Positions 24,533-35,197 of a stretch of 64,000 nucleotides of DNA are shown in pieces. The DNA lies in NCBI GenBank assembly GCA_013368325.1, contig JAACJK010000175.1:225868-289867 (forward strand), written 5' to 3'. The notes beneath the pieces were generated by a model. It saw only the letters and a program-made list of their open reading frames with translations. It did not search any database and was not told the DNA's origin. The translations under genes and the position numbers were made by a program. Origin of the DNA: Ephemerocybe angulata (lineage: Eukaryota > Basidiomycota > Agaricomycetes > Agaricales > Psathyrellaceae). How positions within the stretch are numbered: position 1 is the stretch's first letter; each line of letters opens with the position of its first letter.

Positions 24533-25880
24533 ATGTCCTCCTGTACCATTTGCCTCGAAGGCTTCAAGCAACCTGTCTCGCTACCATGCGGTGCGTTCCC
24601 TTGACCTTCCTCGACGACGATCGATCGTCTTGCTCATCCATCCATCCTCCTCGAAGGCCATATCTTTTGCACGCGGTGCATCTTCAAGACCGTGCAGGCC
24701 GTTAGCCCCCCTCGGAACGTGCATCTCTGCCCAGGGTGTCGGGCCCCATATAACATTGGTACGTCGTCGACACCGGTATTCCGATACGCCGGGATTCTCA
24801 TGCTGTGATACTAGTGCCCCTAAACCCCCTCGTCATCCCCCCGCATCTCCGCCCATTCATCACCCCCTCCATTCGGCGAGTATACGTTGACTCGCCTGAC
24901 TCGACGACCGGCGAACCACCATCGCCTATTATACCAGAAAACGTCGCCCAGGAGCTGGCCAAGCTGCGAACAGATAATCAAACGTTGCAGGCCCACTGTG
25001 GTCTTTGGCGGCGGCGGGCTGAACTGCATGGCGCAGCGACGTTGGGGCTTCTGGACTTCGCGCGTATGGTTCGAAACCAGGCTGTGAGTCTGGCGCGTGA
25101 AAGGGACGAGTTCCAGAGACAGTGTCATCATTTGAAGCGGAAACTGGATGATTATGGGCAACCTTCGCAGTATGTCTATTGCCTGTGGCTTTCTTAGAAG
25201 ACGTTTACTCACGTTTGTCTAGACCTAGCTATGGCGCGACTTCAGCCCAGTTCCCCCCTTCAGTTCCATTCGACTTTTCGTATGACCCACAGACCCAGTA
25301 CCTTCCTCAGTTCTCGACACCTTCGTCATCCCCCTCGTCATCCCCTCCCTATCCCCCTCCGTCAGTCGAAGCTTCTCGACTCGCAGTTGCAGCCCTCTTC
25401 GACCTCCATTCATACATGCAACCCAAAACCACATCTCCATCTTCTTCACCCACTGATGAAGGCCTCAACCTAGATCTCGGTCCCTGGTCTCGTCTGCCGG
25501 AGAATATCCCGGGTCCTTCAAGACCGACCTCCATGCCGCCAATGCCATCCCCCTCCAGGCCCTCCTCCTCATCCTCCTCCTCATCATCATCATCCTCTTT
25601 GCCTCCACTTCAAGTTCCAGAGCGATCATCAACCAGATCCGACTCTTCTGCTGCTTCCGCTGCTTCCCAGCTAGTTGTGGACCAGCCTCCAGCCAAGCGC
25701 GCGAGGCACGGGCACGGTAGTGCTGGTCCCGCGACCGAGCCTTCCAGCCGGAGGATCCGGAGGCGTGGCCGTAGTGGGAGCGTCTCGGTGGGGGCCCTTG
25801 CGCGATCCGGTAGCCAGCCGCATAGTGCAACCGAGAGCTTGCCCGTGGCTGGGTCATCCGCCGGATCGATGCTCGCATAG
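24533..25880 (+). CDS. RING-finger coiled-coil protein (copy 2)
   Basis: Starts MSSCTICLEGFKQPVSLPCG and, after a first intron inside the RING, continues HIFCTRCIFKTVQA..HLCPGCRAPYNI. The C3HC4 ligands are complete. A predicted coiled coil follows (NVAQELAKLRTDNQTLQAHC, SLARERDEFQRQCHHLKRKL). A long disordered tail rich in Ser/Pro (poly-Ser at about 25565-25600) ends with a basic cluster that looks like a nuclear localisation signal (PPAKRARHGHG, SSRRIRRRGRSG). The stop is at 25880. The RING position, first-intron position and coiled coil match copy 1, so the two are probably old paralogs. E3 ubiquitin ligase activity is inferred from the domain. Confidence 0.83.
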
Positions 25881-27541
25881 TCGTGCTTTGCTTACGGTAG
25901 ATCTCGTCTACCCCCCAGCCGATATTGCCTTGGTTCCCCATTTATTCTTTCACGTTATCCTTCTTCATTATCTGATTTCCTGCGAACACTCTCGATGATA
26001 CTTGGATGATACCTCCCGCATTATACACTTTACCGTCCTTCTCCTTCTCAGTCGCTAGGTGGGGGCCGAGGTGGTGCCTCGCCCACCGTACCCGCCCGTC
26101 CACGTTATGTACATGGCTAATCATGCACTGTCCTTCTATTCTTCTATTCTTCATCTGTTATCACTGTTTTTCGTGGGTTTACCTGGGCTTAGACATGGGT
26201 TTTACTTGTTACCTTTTCGTTCGCCGGGTTCCCAGACTCGGTGTCGAGTGGATTCATTTACTTACTTATCTGAGCGACCTTTCGTCGTGGCAATTGTACA
26301 TCACTACTATCATCATCTTTCAATGGATTTTCCATTTATTTCCGTCTCCTGTCTTAATTGATTCGGTCGCGTGTTCTGTTGGAAATATTTATGCTTGGGT
26401 TGAAGGATCGCGGAGACGCTATGCGGCTCTTCGGCCAAGGCCCAAGACACATGTTTCTATCTACATATGTGGCTCGGCGAAGAAACTAGTCCGAGACTCG
26501 CATACTATAGGTGCACGTTAATACCCCAGTATTTCCATCTGGACAGTGAACACGGGGCGAAAGGCCCTCGGCCATAGCATGTTTTGCACGGTCAGCCCGA
26601 AGCATACAGATATTCTCAAACCATGGGATGAGCGGAACACTAGCGGGAAGGTTTGTTCAGGCTTAGAATCCTTACGACCAATTTGTTAGCTGAAAGAGAC
26701 CCAAGTGATCCCAGGGCAGTAGCTTTCCGTAAGTGTTTACTCGCTGCTAAATTCGGAACTATATTACGGGCGCTAAAACGCCTGAGTGCGGGCCTGCGAA
26801 ATTTAAGGCGGTTTCTTCGCACAGAAGCTCGGTTTCCTTAGATGCACCTCGTCAAAGGGCACTTTTTAGGTGGCCGTATCGGATATTGAGAAGCGATACC
26901 GGTAAAGTTTGACGAATTACCGTCGCCCCGGGATATATCCTACCGTGGGCGGCTAGGTATACCAGGGTATACCCCGTGCCAGCATATTTGGTGAGTACCT
27001 CGACGACCATCTCATAACGTCAGTCCTTCAACAACATCCTCGACGGTTCTTCGCGGCTCTAGCTCTTCCTTGGGTTGCGGAAAACAGGAATGTTTACCGA
27101 TGGCTGCTGCCATGCCCACCTGGGCCTTAGGTATAATTCGGTTGCCCTACCTTTATCTATGCGTTATCACCACCAAGCTCGCGCCACCCACCGCCCGGCC
27201 AAGCTCCTCAAGGATCGGTAATGTATGAGAAGTTTAGATGCCAGGGAGCGCGAATGGATGCATGATGACCATTAAATTTGCGTGTGTCAGATGTAAGGGT
27301 CAACATGCTGCTAATTTAGTTTGTCACACAGATTACTGACCCTCCATCTCACATGGTATCTTTCAAATCTCCTCTTTCCAACCTGCATGATGCTGACTGC
27401 AAATTTTGCTTGCCCTGAATGTTGTCTCCAGAGTCAAGACTCTGTGATGAGCATTGATGATTCATGATGATGACCAGCCTCATGTGGCGCAGTCGCGGAA
27501 CTCGGACGCTGAACGCAGCCGTATGTCTATCTGCGACCACC
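25881..27541. other. long intergenic region
   Basis: 1.66 kb. The first 600 bp are T-rich and probably 3' UTR of the RING gene. A 171-codon plus-strand frame there (26006-26521) has biased hydrophobic/aromatic composition, as expected from T-rich DNA, and is not taken as a gene. The remainder (26600-27450) shows no gene or repeat that I can support. Confidence 0.45.
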
Positions 27542-28636
27542 ATGGACTGCTCCGACGGCCTCCTTCTCGCTGAAACTGAGCCAAGTTTATCGCGACTAGC
27601 AGCGTACCCGTTCGACCACCCACAGGGGGATCTGATCTTGCGCTCGTCCGACTCCCCACCTGTCGATTTCCGTGTGTTCAAACTCCTGCTCTCCCTTTCA
27701 TCGCCCTTCTTTTCCACATTGCTCACCCTTCCCCAACCCACGAGCCCTCTTCTATCACCAAAGGCTGCTGCGCAGACGGACGATGGGCTCCCCGTGATCC
27801 AAATGTCGGAAGACGAGGCGACGTTACGCGTTCTCCTAGGATTTTGTTACCCCATCAGCACACACGAAGTACCCCACTTCACCTCACTGACGGAACTCCA
27901 GAGCGTAGCGGAAGCTGCTCTCAAATTCGAGATGGAAGGCGTGGTCCGCTACATACGCCACAAGGAGCTCGTATCTCCTCGGTTCGTCGAGGCCCAGCCT
28001 GTTCGGGTCTTTGCCATCGCCTACCTGCACAGTTGGATGGAGGAGGCGAGACTCGCGGCTCGGTATACACTCCGACACCCGATGCCTGGGCCGTACGGGG
28101 AAGAACTCGAGCGTATATCCGCTGGAGCCTATCATCGGCTTCAAGAGTACCACCAGATGTGCGGGGAAGCTGCGAGTTCTCGAGCGTCGATCCAGGAGTC
28201 GATGGCTATCTCTGGCTTCGACGATTCTGATCGTTGGGTTTGGCTTGAATGCCGGAGCTGCGCCCCTATGTCGACTGGGTCTGGTCGGCGGTGGTCAACG
28301 CCCTTCATATCGCCGAGTCGAAGCGGTGGCCCTCGAAACTGGTGGTCTGAGTGGATTAAGGCTGTCGCCCGACTCCTGCGGAGTCGTCCGAGGGGAGAGG
28401 CGGTAAGAGATTATGATTTGATGAAAAGGGCTTTAGCAGAGGCAGATTTATGTCCGGTGTGTAGCCTGCGTGCCCGGGATGATCTCGAGACCTTCATGCA
28501 AATCTTAAGCGTTGAGGTTGAGAAGGCGATCTCTAGTGTGAGTTCGGCTGTGTCTTCTAAGGTTCATTTAGTACCCCACTTACTACTCCTTCGGTACACT
28601 TTACAGGTTACCTTTCCAACTCTAACGCCATTATAA
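27542..28636 (+). CDS. BTB/POZ domain protein
   Basis: A single long exon, 364 residues from MDCSDGLLLAETEP. The BTB fold is visible as FDHPQGDLILRSSDSPPVDF, RVFKLLLSLSSPFFSTLLTL and IQMSEDEATLRVLLGFCYP, then the helical tail LQSVAEAALKFEMEGVVRYI. The C-terminal half (GGPRNWWSEWIKAVARLL, CPVCSLRARDDLETFMQILS) is the alpha-helical extension usual in mushroom BTB proteins. It has a CxxC pair, possibly structural. BTB domains mediate dimerisation or act as Cullin-3 adaptors; which applies here is unknown. An in-frame upstream GTG/TTG start is less likely than the ATG at 27542. The last 30 residues (after SSAVSSK) look less conserved and may include an unspliced intron. Confidence 0.82.
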   Translation: MDCSDGLLLAETEPSLSRLAAYPFDHPQGDLILRSSDSPPVDFRVFKLLLSLSSPFFSTLLTLPQPTSPLLSPKAAAQTDDGLPVIQMSEDEATLRVLLGFCYPISTHEVPHFTSLTELQSVAEAALKFEMEGVVRYIRHKELVSPRFVEAQPVRVFAIAYLHSWMEEARLAARYTLRHPMPGPYGEELERISAGAYHRLQEYHQMCGEAASSRASIQESMAISGFDDSDRWVWLECRSCAPMSTGSGRRWSTPFISPSRSGGPRNWWSEWIKAVARLLRSRPRGEAVRDYDLMKRALAEADLCPVCSLRARDDLETFMQILSVEVEKAISSVSSAVSSKVHLVPHLLLLRYTLQVTFPTLTPL

Positions 28637-28727
28637 GAGCGTATCAACGGGGGTGGGATGAAGGTGGCATTATATTAGGCATGGCAAAAGCGAGTCGAAC
28701 GACCTGCTGGGGCGCAATGTGGGTTTT

Positions 28728-30799
28728 CTACATACGACGCTTTGTGGACATCCCATTCTCAATCTCGCGGTCGATTTCGTTCAAGGCCTTGTCGAAGAAG
28801 GAAAGGACGTCGTCGTAGTGACGAACTCTGTCGCCCAGTAGAGTCAAGCGCTTTTTTCGGTCCTCCTCTGGAAACGCGGCGTAGTGTTCATTGATTTCCT
28901 CCTTGACGAAAACGATTTCCTGGACAAAGTGATAGAACGATTCCAGGAGTCCCTGCGAGGCTGCATCCCAGAACGTATCGACTCCCTCCAAGCTGAAGCC
29001 GCGTTCCCAGAATTCCAGCTTATCCTCGGCCGCAGTCAACGGATCCTCCTCCTCGACCCACCTCCACATTTCTGGGCTCCGCTCCCAGCAGAACATGGTG
29101 TCGTGGAGGACATAGAAGAACGACTCTAAGTCGTCCAGGTGGTCGCGGATCTGCCTTTTTGCCAAGGAGCCATCTCTTCGACCACGCAATACTGAGACGG
29201 ATTGGTGCGAGGTCGTGCCCTGCTCATGTCGTTAGTCCTCACTGTGAAATACGAACTCGAGACTCGGATGTCAACGTACCACGCCATGGTTGGTTGCACC
29301 GCTCACAAGCTTTTCCTGACTACAGGCCAAGTCAAGATCGATCAACACTCCTCGGTAGCCTGGACGGGCGTTGACGTGTCCGAGGACAACATTCCCTGGA
29401 GAGACGTCTCGATGAAGTAGGCCTGTCGTCTCCAAAAGTTCGCGATGCCCTGAAAACGCCGTCGAGGAACTCAGTCGCGATTGGGACAAAAGTAAAACAC
29501 ACACTAACCGGATATAGCATCTCGGAACGCGGCAACCATTTGTCGACTCGATTCTGAGTAGATAACCAAGTTGCCGTAGGCCTCCATTACAACCCGCGAT
29601 TTAATCCGAAAGGGGTCCTTCCGTCCCCTTACCGCCTCACAGGCTCCGCGAAAGAGCTCAGTGGTGATGGGAGTTCTCGGCCTGTCAATATCGACCACCT
29701 GCACTACTCCTGGAACGCCCACGGCGGCTTCAAGGTTAGCTTCCTCCACAGCTGCGGTGCTGGGCATCCATGAATCTTTGATAAGAAGCTGCTCCCCACC
29801 CTCCCCTTCTACGCACCAGCACCTGGTTCCTCTTCCTACAATCTCACTTTGTGTGAACACAGGGTCCGTCCCCCCTGCCATCCGGTAGGCTCTGACTTCG
29901 CCGTTGAGCCCGTCGGTTATATCTATGGTTCCACCTATCTTTCTGCCGTCTCGAACTTCCCAGCGAATTCCGGGGTCCAGCCCGAGCGTCTCTTCGTCGA
30001 AAGAAGTTTGAGCGAAAAAGATTCTAAGGAAGCTGAATGGGTCTTGGTGTATATCGATAATGGGAAAGATTTGGGCGCCAACGCGGTCGAAGTGCACAAG
30101 AAGCGCGTGCTTCTCAGAGATCGCGACGCAACGAACAAACTCTCGATTGGGCTGCTCGTTGAATAACTGTCTAGTTTAAAATATCCGTCAGCAAGTGGCA
30201 TTGAGTAACATGAGGACCTGCAGTTGAGCTTACTCGGCATAGATACCCAGTTGGCAGACCTGGTCGAAAAGGCTGCAACGATCTTCGTCCAGCTTTACCT
30301 GAAAGCAGGATGCAATATTGCTGTACCCCAAGGGCCCAGCTTTAGGAACCTCGAACGAAGGCCCGGTAGCCTTCACAGCTATGCTTGGCGTAAGGTCCTC
30401 TTCTGAGAATCTGTGGCGTGCGGATTCCGTGAGGGCGATGCTGTGGCATTCCACGGCTTCTCGAATGTACGTTCGCGGCTCTTTGCTTGGGTATGCAATG
30501 ACGGCGGCGATGATCTCCATAATAGGCTTGTACAGATCGCTTGCCTGTGTGGGCTTCTCTGGGATTGAGACCCACCGTCGAGCCACTGGGCAATAAAGTT
30601 GTGGTGAACCTTCCAGCAATAGCCATTCAATCTTCTTCTTCCACCGAGGTATGTCGTCGTTCAGGTCCCATGGAAGTCGATCCTTGCTCTCCTTAATCTG
30701 GCCTCGAACACAGTCTCGTAGTATTCTCTTCTTTTCTTTGCGTCCATTGGCCACCTGGGTGGGGACTCCCTTCTGTGAAGAGGCTGAGGGGGCAGGCAT
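28728..30799 (-). CDS. FunK1-type fungal protein kinase
   Basis: Starts MPAPSASSQKGVPTQVANGR. The middle has the long FunK1 N-terminal region (LYKPIMEIIAAVIAY, REFVRCVAISEKHALLV, DPFSFLRIFFAQTSFDEETL) before the kinase core. In the core, LLIKDSW carries the likely ATP lysine, LLHRDVSPGNVVL is the HRD loop with Asp and Asn in place, and GVLIDLDLAC replaces the usual DFG with DLD. After another intron comes the C-lobe (GSLAKRQIRDHLDDLESFFY, DTMFCWERSPEMWRWVEEED), ending NGMSTKRRM. FunK1 kinases are expanded in multicellular basidiomycetes and linked to fruiting. The DFG Phe to Leu change is common in this family, so activity may be kept. The gene is about 650 residues with four or more introns. 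Confidence 0.87.
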
Positions 30800-31284
30800 T
30801 GTGGAAGTGAGGCAGATATGACGAGGAAGGAAAGAAGAAAAGCGTTGGATTCTGGTCTGCACTGTGTCATCACCGATTATATTCAGAAGAGAACAATGAA
30901 CGGACAAAATGACCATGTGGCTTTGACGCGTCCTCACTACCGACGCGTCGTGTTCATTGTTGCCCGTCCCAAGTTGGTCCCGTGGCACGTGACCGCTATG
31001 ATTTAGACGCCCAGCTTTGATTGACGCTTGAACTTCATGAACTAAGTCACATTTCTCCCGGTATCGTTTCCTTAGCTGCATTAAGTGCGCCTCTACGCGG
31101 CTCCCCAGGCTCCCATTTACTGGTTTTATGCAGTCTAACAGGGTAGGCGCTGATATGAACAAGTTAGATGATTGCTAACGTCGATTTTGATTCATCGCAC
31201 GCAGCATACTTTCAATGATATGCCAAGTATGGATTTTTATATCCTCGCTGTGAGATGTCTAGTACGGCGCGGTCCCGCAGAAGC
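30800..31284. other. intergenic between FunK1 and lipase 1
   Basis: About 485 bp containing the FunK1 promoter and the lipase 1 3' UTR. An in-frame minus extension of the FunK1 exon (to 31162) is open but lacks a good ATG context, so the start at 30799 is preferred. No other gene was seen. Confidence 0.45.
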
Positions 31285-32608
31285 TCAACAGAAGATCGAG
31301 ATATCAGCGAATGGCCCCTGGTGTTGTAAGGGGTTCCATAACTTTTTTGGATGAGCAAAAAGTTCCTGGAAACTCTTCAGGCTCTCCAAGTCCGTCATGG
31401 TGATCAGATATCCATTGGTGCATTGCGGGTTCTCGCTTTCAGCTAGGAGGCGTCAGGATGAGTCGCCGAAACCATCTATTAGCTGGTACTCACTGGGGCA
31501 TTTGACATATTTCCCTTCTGATGTGACATGAATCTCCTGTCCAGCATGTACAAAGTTGTTGGGTGATTTGAGTAACGTCCTTCCTGGCAATTCTGGGACA
31601 GGGTCACTCCTTGAAAAGGGGCTGTCAATGGCTAGGCAATGCAGCAGCATGCGAGGGACACCTACATGTTGTTGATACGGGTAATTTTGGCGCGGCTGCT
31701 AACATATTTAGCAAAAGCTGGATTTCCAACTCGAGGACTGCTGAAAGCGATGGTCTCAATCTTAGCGCCGGGAATCTGGGCTGCGAGTTGACCGCTTTCG
31801 ATTATTGCAATCCCCGCGCCTATCCGAGTCATATGGGAGTGAGAAGGTTCCCTTTCTGAGGTTCAAGTGTTCACTCACCGAGTGAATGGCCGACGACTGT
31901 GACTGATTTCGTCTTATACTTGCCCATACCTGCCTTGACAGCGCGAAGGACATCTTTAGCAGAACTGTTCATCTTGTGAGTGGGATGGTGCGTGAGAATT
32001 GAAAGCACTCACGCAGCGTGGGCATCCCCAAATCCATTGTGGGTCATCGCGTCAGCCGGAGCGTCAGGGAACAAGTCGCGTCTCAAAGGTTTGGGAGTGA
32101 ACTTGAGATCCGTGATCACAGAGGCCCTTCAGTCCACTGGATGAGTGATTACAGGCGGGAAAATACGAAAATCACATACGGTGCAGTGGGGACTGTTCCC
32201 TCGTAGGCAACGATGAGCTTCTACAAGGCTACAGTTAGTATGCAGGTTCCAGATGCACATCCACCAACTAACCTTGAGTGATTTATCCCAGCCGACAAAC
32301 CAGTTCTGAACGGTGGCGCCGTTTCCACCACTAGCTATGAGGTCAAATGGCTCATCCTTGCACTTCGCTATTAACCAATGGAGTTAGCCAAAATGTCATC
32401 GTTACTGGCATGAATTGGAAGCGAACGTACCGCAGGTCCATTGCTTAATCTGGTTGATAGGACAGTAAGTGATGGCAGCCAGTCTTGCGTAGGGCTTCAA
32501 GGCTAAAATATCCGCCGCCTTGAGCTCTGGTAGGGTGACCGGGAGTGCTTCGACAAACACAACAGCAGCCAGTTGGGCAAAAAGGGCAAACAGTGGTGCG
32601 AAGTGCAT
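31285..32608 (-). CDS. secreted class-3 lipase 1
   Basis: The product begins MHFAPLFALFAQLAAVVFVE, a clear signal peptide. ALKPYARLAAITYCPINQIK and, after an intron, FDLIASGGNGATVQNWFVGW follow. The catalytic Ser lies in TVVGHSLG (GHSLG, about 31870-31890, right before an intron). The acid-containing block is AFSSPRVGNPAFAKYV then PVPELPG, and an Asn/Cys segment SENPQCTNG comes near the end. In the chosen frame the tail ends HQGPFADISIFC, aligning with the HDGPYDGVTMGC end of lipase 2, so His is probably conserved. Another frame in the same exon reads DHHDG, so the last exon may have a small indel or missed splice. Family: fungal triacylglycerol lipase/feruloyl-esterase-like enzymes with extracellular lipid or ester substrates. 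Confidence 0.83.
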
Positions 32609-33901
32609 GCCGAGGGAGTCGAGGTGGCTTGGGCGAAGGTTTGTGAGGGTGTGCGTACAACGCGACACGGGAACTCAAGAGAGGGTGGATGAGGTGAGAC
32701 CAGCTGGAGAATGGGAATGGGCTCTCGCCCGTATTTAAGCAATACCCATCCCTGGGCCCCTGAGTATGTTCCCCGTATTTCGGATAGTTCTCAAGTGCGA
32801 GGCATGAGGCCAAAGGGCCGTCATAATCCTTGTAGCGCTCGAATGCTACCGTTTAATTGATGGGAAGCCGAAATATAAATAGCTTGGCGCTTAGCGGTGG
32901 TCGCTGATATCACGATGATACATAGAACCATGGGTTTGAAGCGAGACTTTCCAGCCAAGGCAAGTTGATCATTAAACGTTGTAATCATTTATGCAGTTAA
33001 TAACGATGACAGGGTCAACGGGTAGGGTCGGACAGGGTCCTTTAACAAAGTCGAATCAACAAGGCTGCAGCCACTGCCAGGCTCCAGCCAGGGATGATGG
33101 TGCCACCATAAGCTTCCGGAACAGAAGGGAGACTTACTAACCGAGGCAAACGCGTGGTACCTAGAATACTTAGCCTAGAATTCAGCACATTCTTTGCTGG
33201 GGAGCCGGAGCGATGGGTAAGAGAATGAGATGCTGCCTCGGAGAACCTAATATTAGTTCGGAGTATTCGGCGCATCTTGCTTTAGTCAGTTTTAGCGCTC
33301 AGGCTGGGCTATATTGACATGTTTTTGTCTGCGCACTGAAAGGACATAGCTTGGGCCTTTTTACATAGCTTGAAGGATTATGGAGTACTTGAGGCCACAA
33401 TGTGGATCGTGGTTTAACAGGGATTGTGCCACCAACTCGGATTTGGCCTCTCAAAACCTTATCGTCCCCTGCCATGTGTAGATTGCCCTGGACCTCGTGT
33501 CCTCGGAGTTAATCTGCTCCCCACTCGCAGCGAATGACCATGAGCAACCTTCCCAATCTCCCTAACTCGAGTAATACTGCCGGGAGACACCACATACATG
33601 AAAGAGGGTCTAAATAGTCCGGGTGGCTGCGGCCTCTGCGTTCTGTAAAGAGGAAGCTGGCTTACTAGCGACTTTTATATGTTGTAGACCAGACACCTAG
33701 CCTCAAACATAAGGTCCGATGGGTATGGTGGATAGCACGGATATCTCGTACACGGTAATTTACAATAAAAATACAATCATGAGAAAAGGTATACCAAGCG
33801 CGAATGCTGAGGTTTAGTCGTGAGCTCATGAGTCGTTATGAACAGGCTGCCCACGTGGAGGACTTTGTTTTGGCCTCGTGAAGCCAAGTAAAACTCTTGA
33901 C
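32609..33901. other. intergenic between tandem lipases
   Basis: 1.29 kb. The first 130 bp hold the lipase 1 promoter with a TTAAATACGGGCG element (32726-32738). The rest is AT-rich with scattered short frames (for example 33042-33275 minus), none supportable. Confidence 0.5.
32726..32738 (-). promoter_or_regulatory. TATA-like promoter element of lipase 1
   Basis: Minus-strand TTAAATACGGGCG, about 118-130 bp before the lipase 1 ATG. The last eleven bases (AAATACGGGCG) are identical to the element at the promoter of lipase 2, which suggests a shared ancestral promoter. Confidence 0.5.
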
Positions 33902-35197
33902 CTAGCAGCCCATGGTAACACCGTCATAAGGACCATCGTGGTCACCTGTATCACCAGAGAAGACGTTCGGAACGTAGCCAATGGTGCACTGGGAGTCGGT
34001 GTTGTCTTGACCTGAGGGAGTCACTTAATATCGCTAATCGTGGTACTACCAAAAAGTTTAACTCACCAGGGCAGTTTGCCCAAGCATTTGAGTCCAAGAT
34101 GTGAATCTCGCCTTCGGTATGAGCAAAGCCCAAGAACCTCCCAGGCAAGATAGGAACAATGTCATCCCTATGGAAGTGGAGAGCTCAGAGAAATTCGAAG
34201 TAAGTTACTGGGGGAGCTCACTGGTTATCAATACGGTTCATAACCGAGCGCGCGTTGACGAAGTCAACAAACTCCTGGTTTCCGACACGAGGACTGCCGT
34301 AGGTGATGGTACGGAGGGAAATAGTCGATGGAAGGTTGACCGAAAGGTGAGCAGTGGAGATAATCGCGATGGCACCACCTAATATTGGATAGCATCAGCG
34401 TCAGGATACATCAAAACTAAAGAGTAGCAAGCATGGCGCACCAAGCGAATGACCGGTGAGCGTAACTTTGGTCGCACTGTACTTGGAGATACCAGTCTTG
34501 ACGGCAGCCAGAACAGCTGCGGCAGAACTTTCGGTTCGGACTAGTTAGCTCGTTCATATGATAGACAAAGAGACGACGTACTTGGCTTGGGCGTCACCGA
34601 AACCATCGTGAGTCTGGACGGAAGAGCTGACTCCGGGGAAAAGGTCAGCCCGCAACGACTTGAGGTCGAAGTTGACATCCGTGATGACAGGCAAACTAAA
34701 TTGCAAATCATCAGTCTTTCAGAAAGGTCAAGGGCAGCCGTAAATCGCACATTTTGCTGGCGTCAGTGCCTTGGAAGCCAACGATGATCGTCTGCCAAAA
34801 ATGACGTACGGACAATTAGACGCGCATCATCGCACCGAGTCTCTGGGTCGTACCTTGAGTGTGGCGTCGTACCCCACATACCAATACTGGGTGGAAGAAC
34901 CATCACCACCAGAAGCGATGGTTGTGAAGCCAGAGTTAGCAGTGCACTTCGCTGCAGGTCAGGAGCGTCAGTCAATGCCTCGTCTGTGAGAAGGAAACCG
35001 GACGAACATCCACAGTTCCATGCCAAGGTCTTCGCAGGCGCACAGTACGCAGCGGCAGCGTAGTTTGTGTACGGCTTGTACGCGGAGACCTGAGAAGCCG
35101 ACAGAGTGGTCACCGACTGGCGGGCCTCGAGCACAGGCGCGGGAGCGGCGAACGCGACCGTGGCCAATTGGGCGAAGAGGAACAGAGTGGCGAACAT
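33902..35197 (-). CDS. secreted class-3 lipase 2
   Basis: Starts MFATLFLFAQLATVAFAAPA, a signal peptide, then APVLEARQSVTTLSASQVSA (a possible dibasic-like ER/AR processing site) and YKPYTNYAAAAYCAP. Exons through about eight short introns carry KVTLTGHSLG with the nucleophile (about 34450-34475), then a region with GSPRVGN-type residues. The C-terminus is DNTDSQCTIGYVPNVFSGDT and GDHDGPYDGVTMGC, where the likely catalytic His lies. It is the tandem paralog of lipase 1, in the same orientation, 1.3 kb apart. Predicted role: extracellular hydrolysis of acylglycerols or related esters. The 144-codon continuous read at the N-terminus enters an intron after about 60 codons. Confidence 0.86.

Noticed and set aside
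26006..26521. 171-codon plus-strand frame rich in Phe, Leu, Ile and Trp, TM-like
   Set aside because: It lies in T-rich DNA right after the RING gene stop. The composition is explained by base bias, there is no start context or splice evidence, and it overlaps another open frame.
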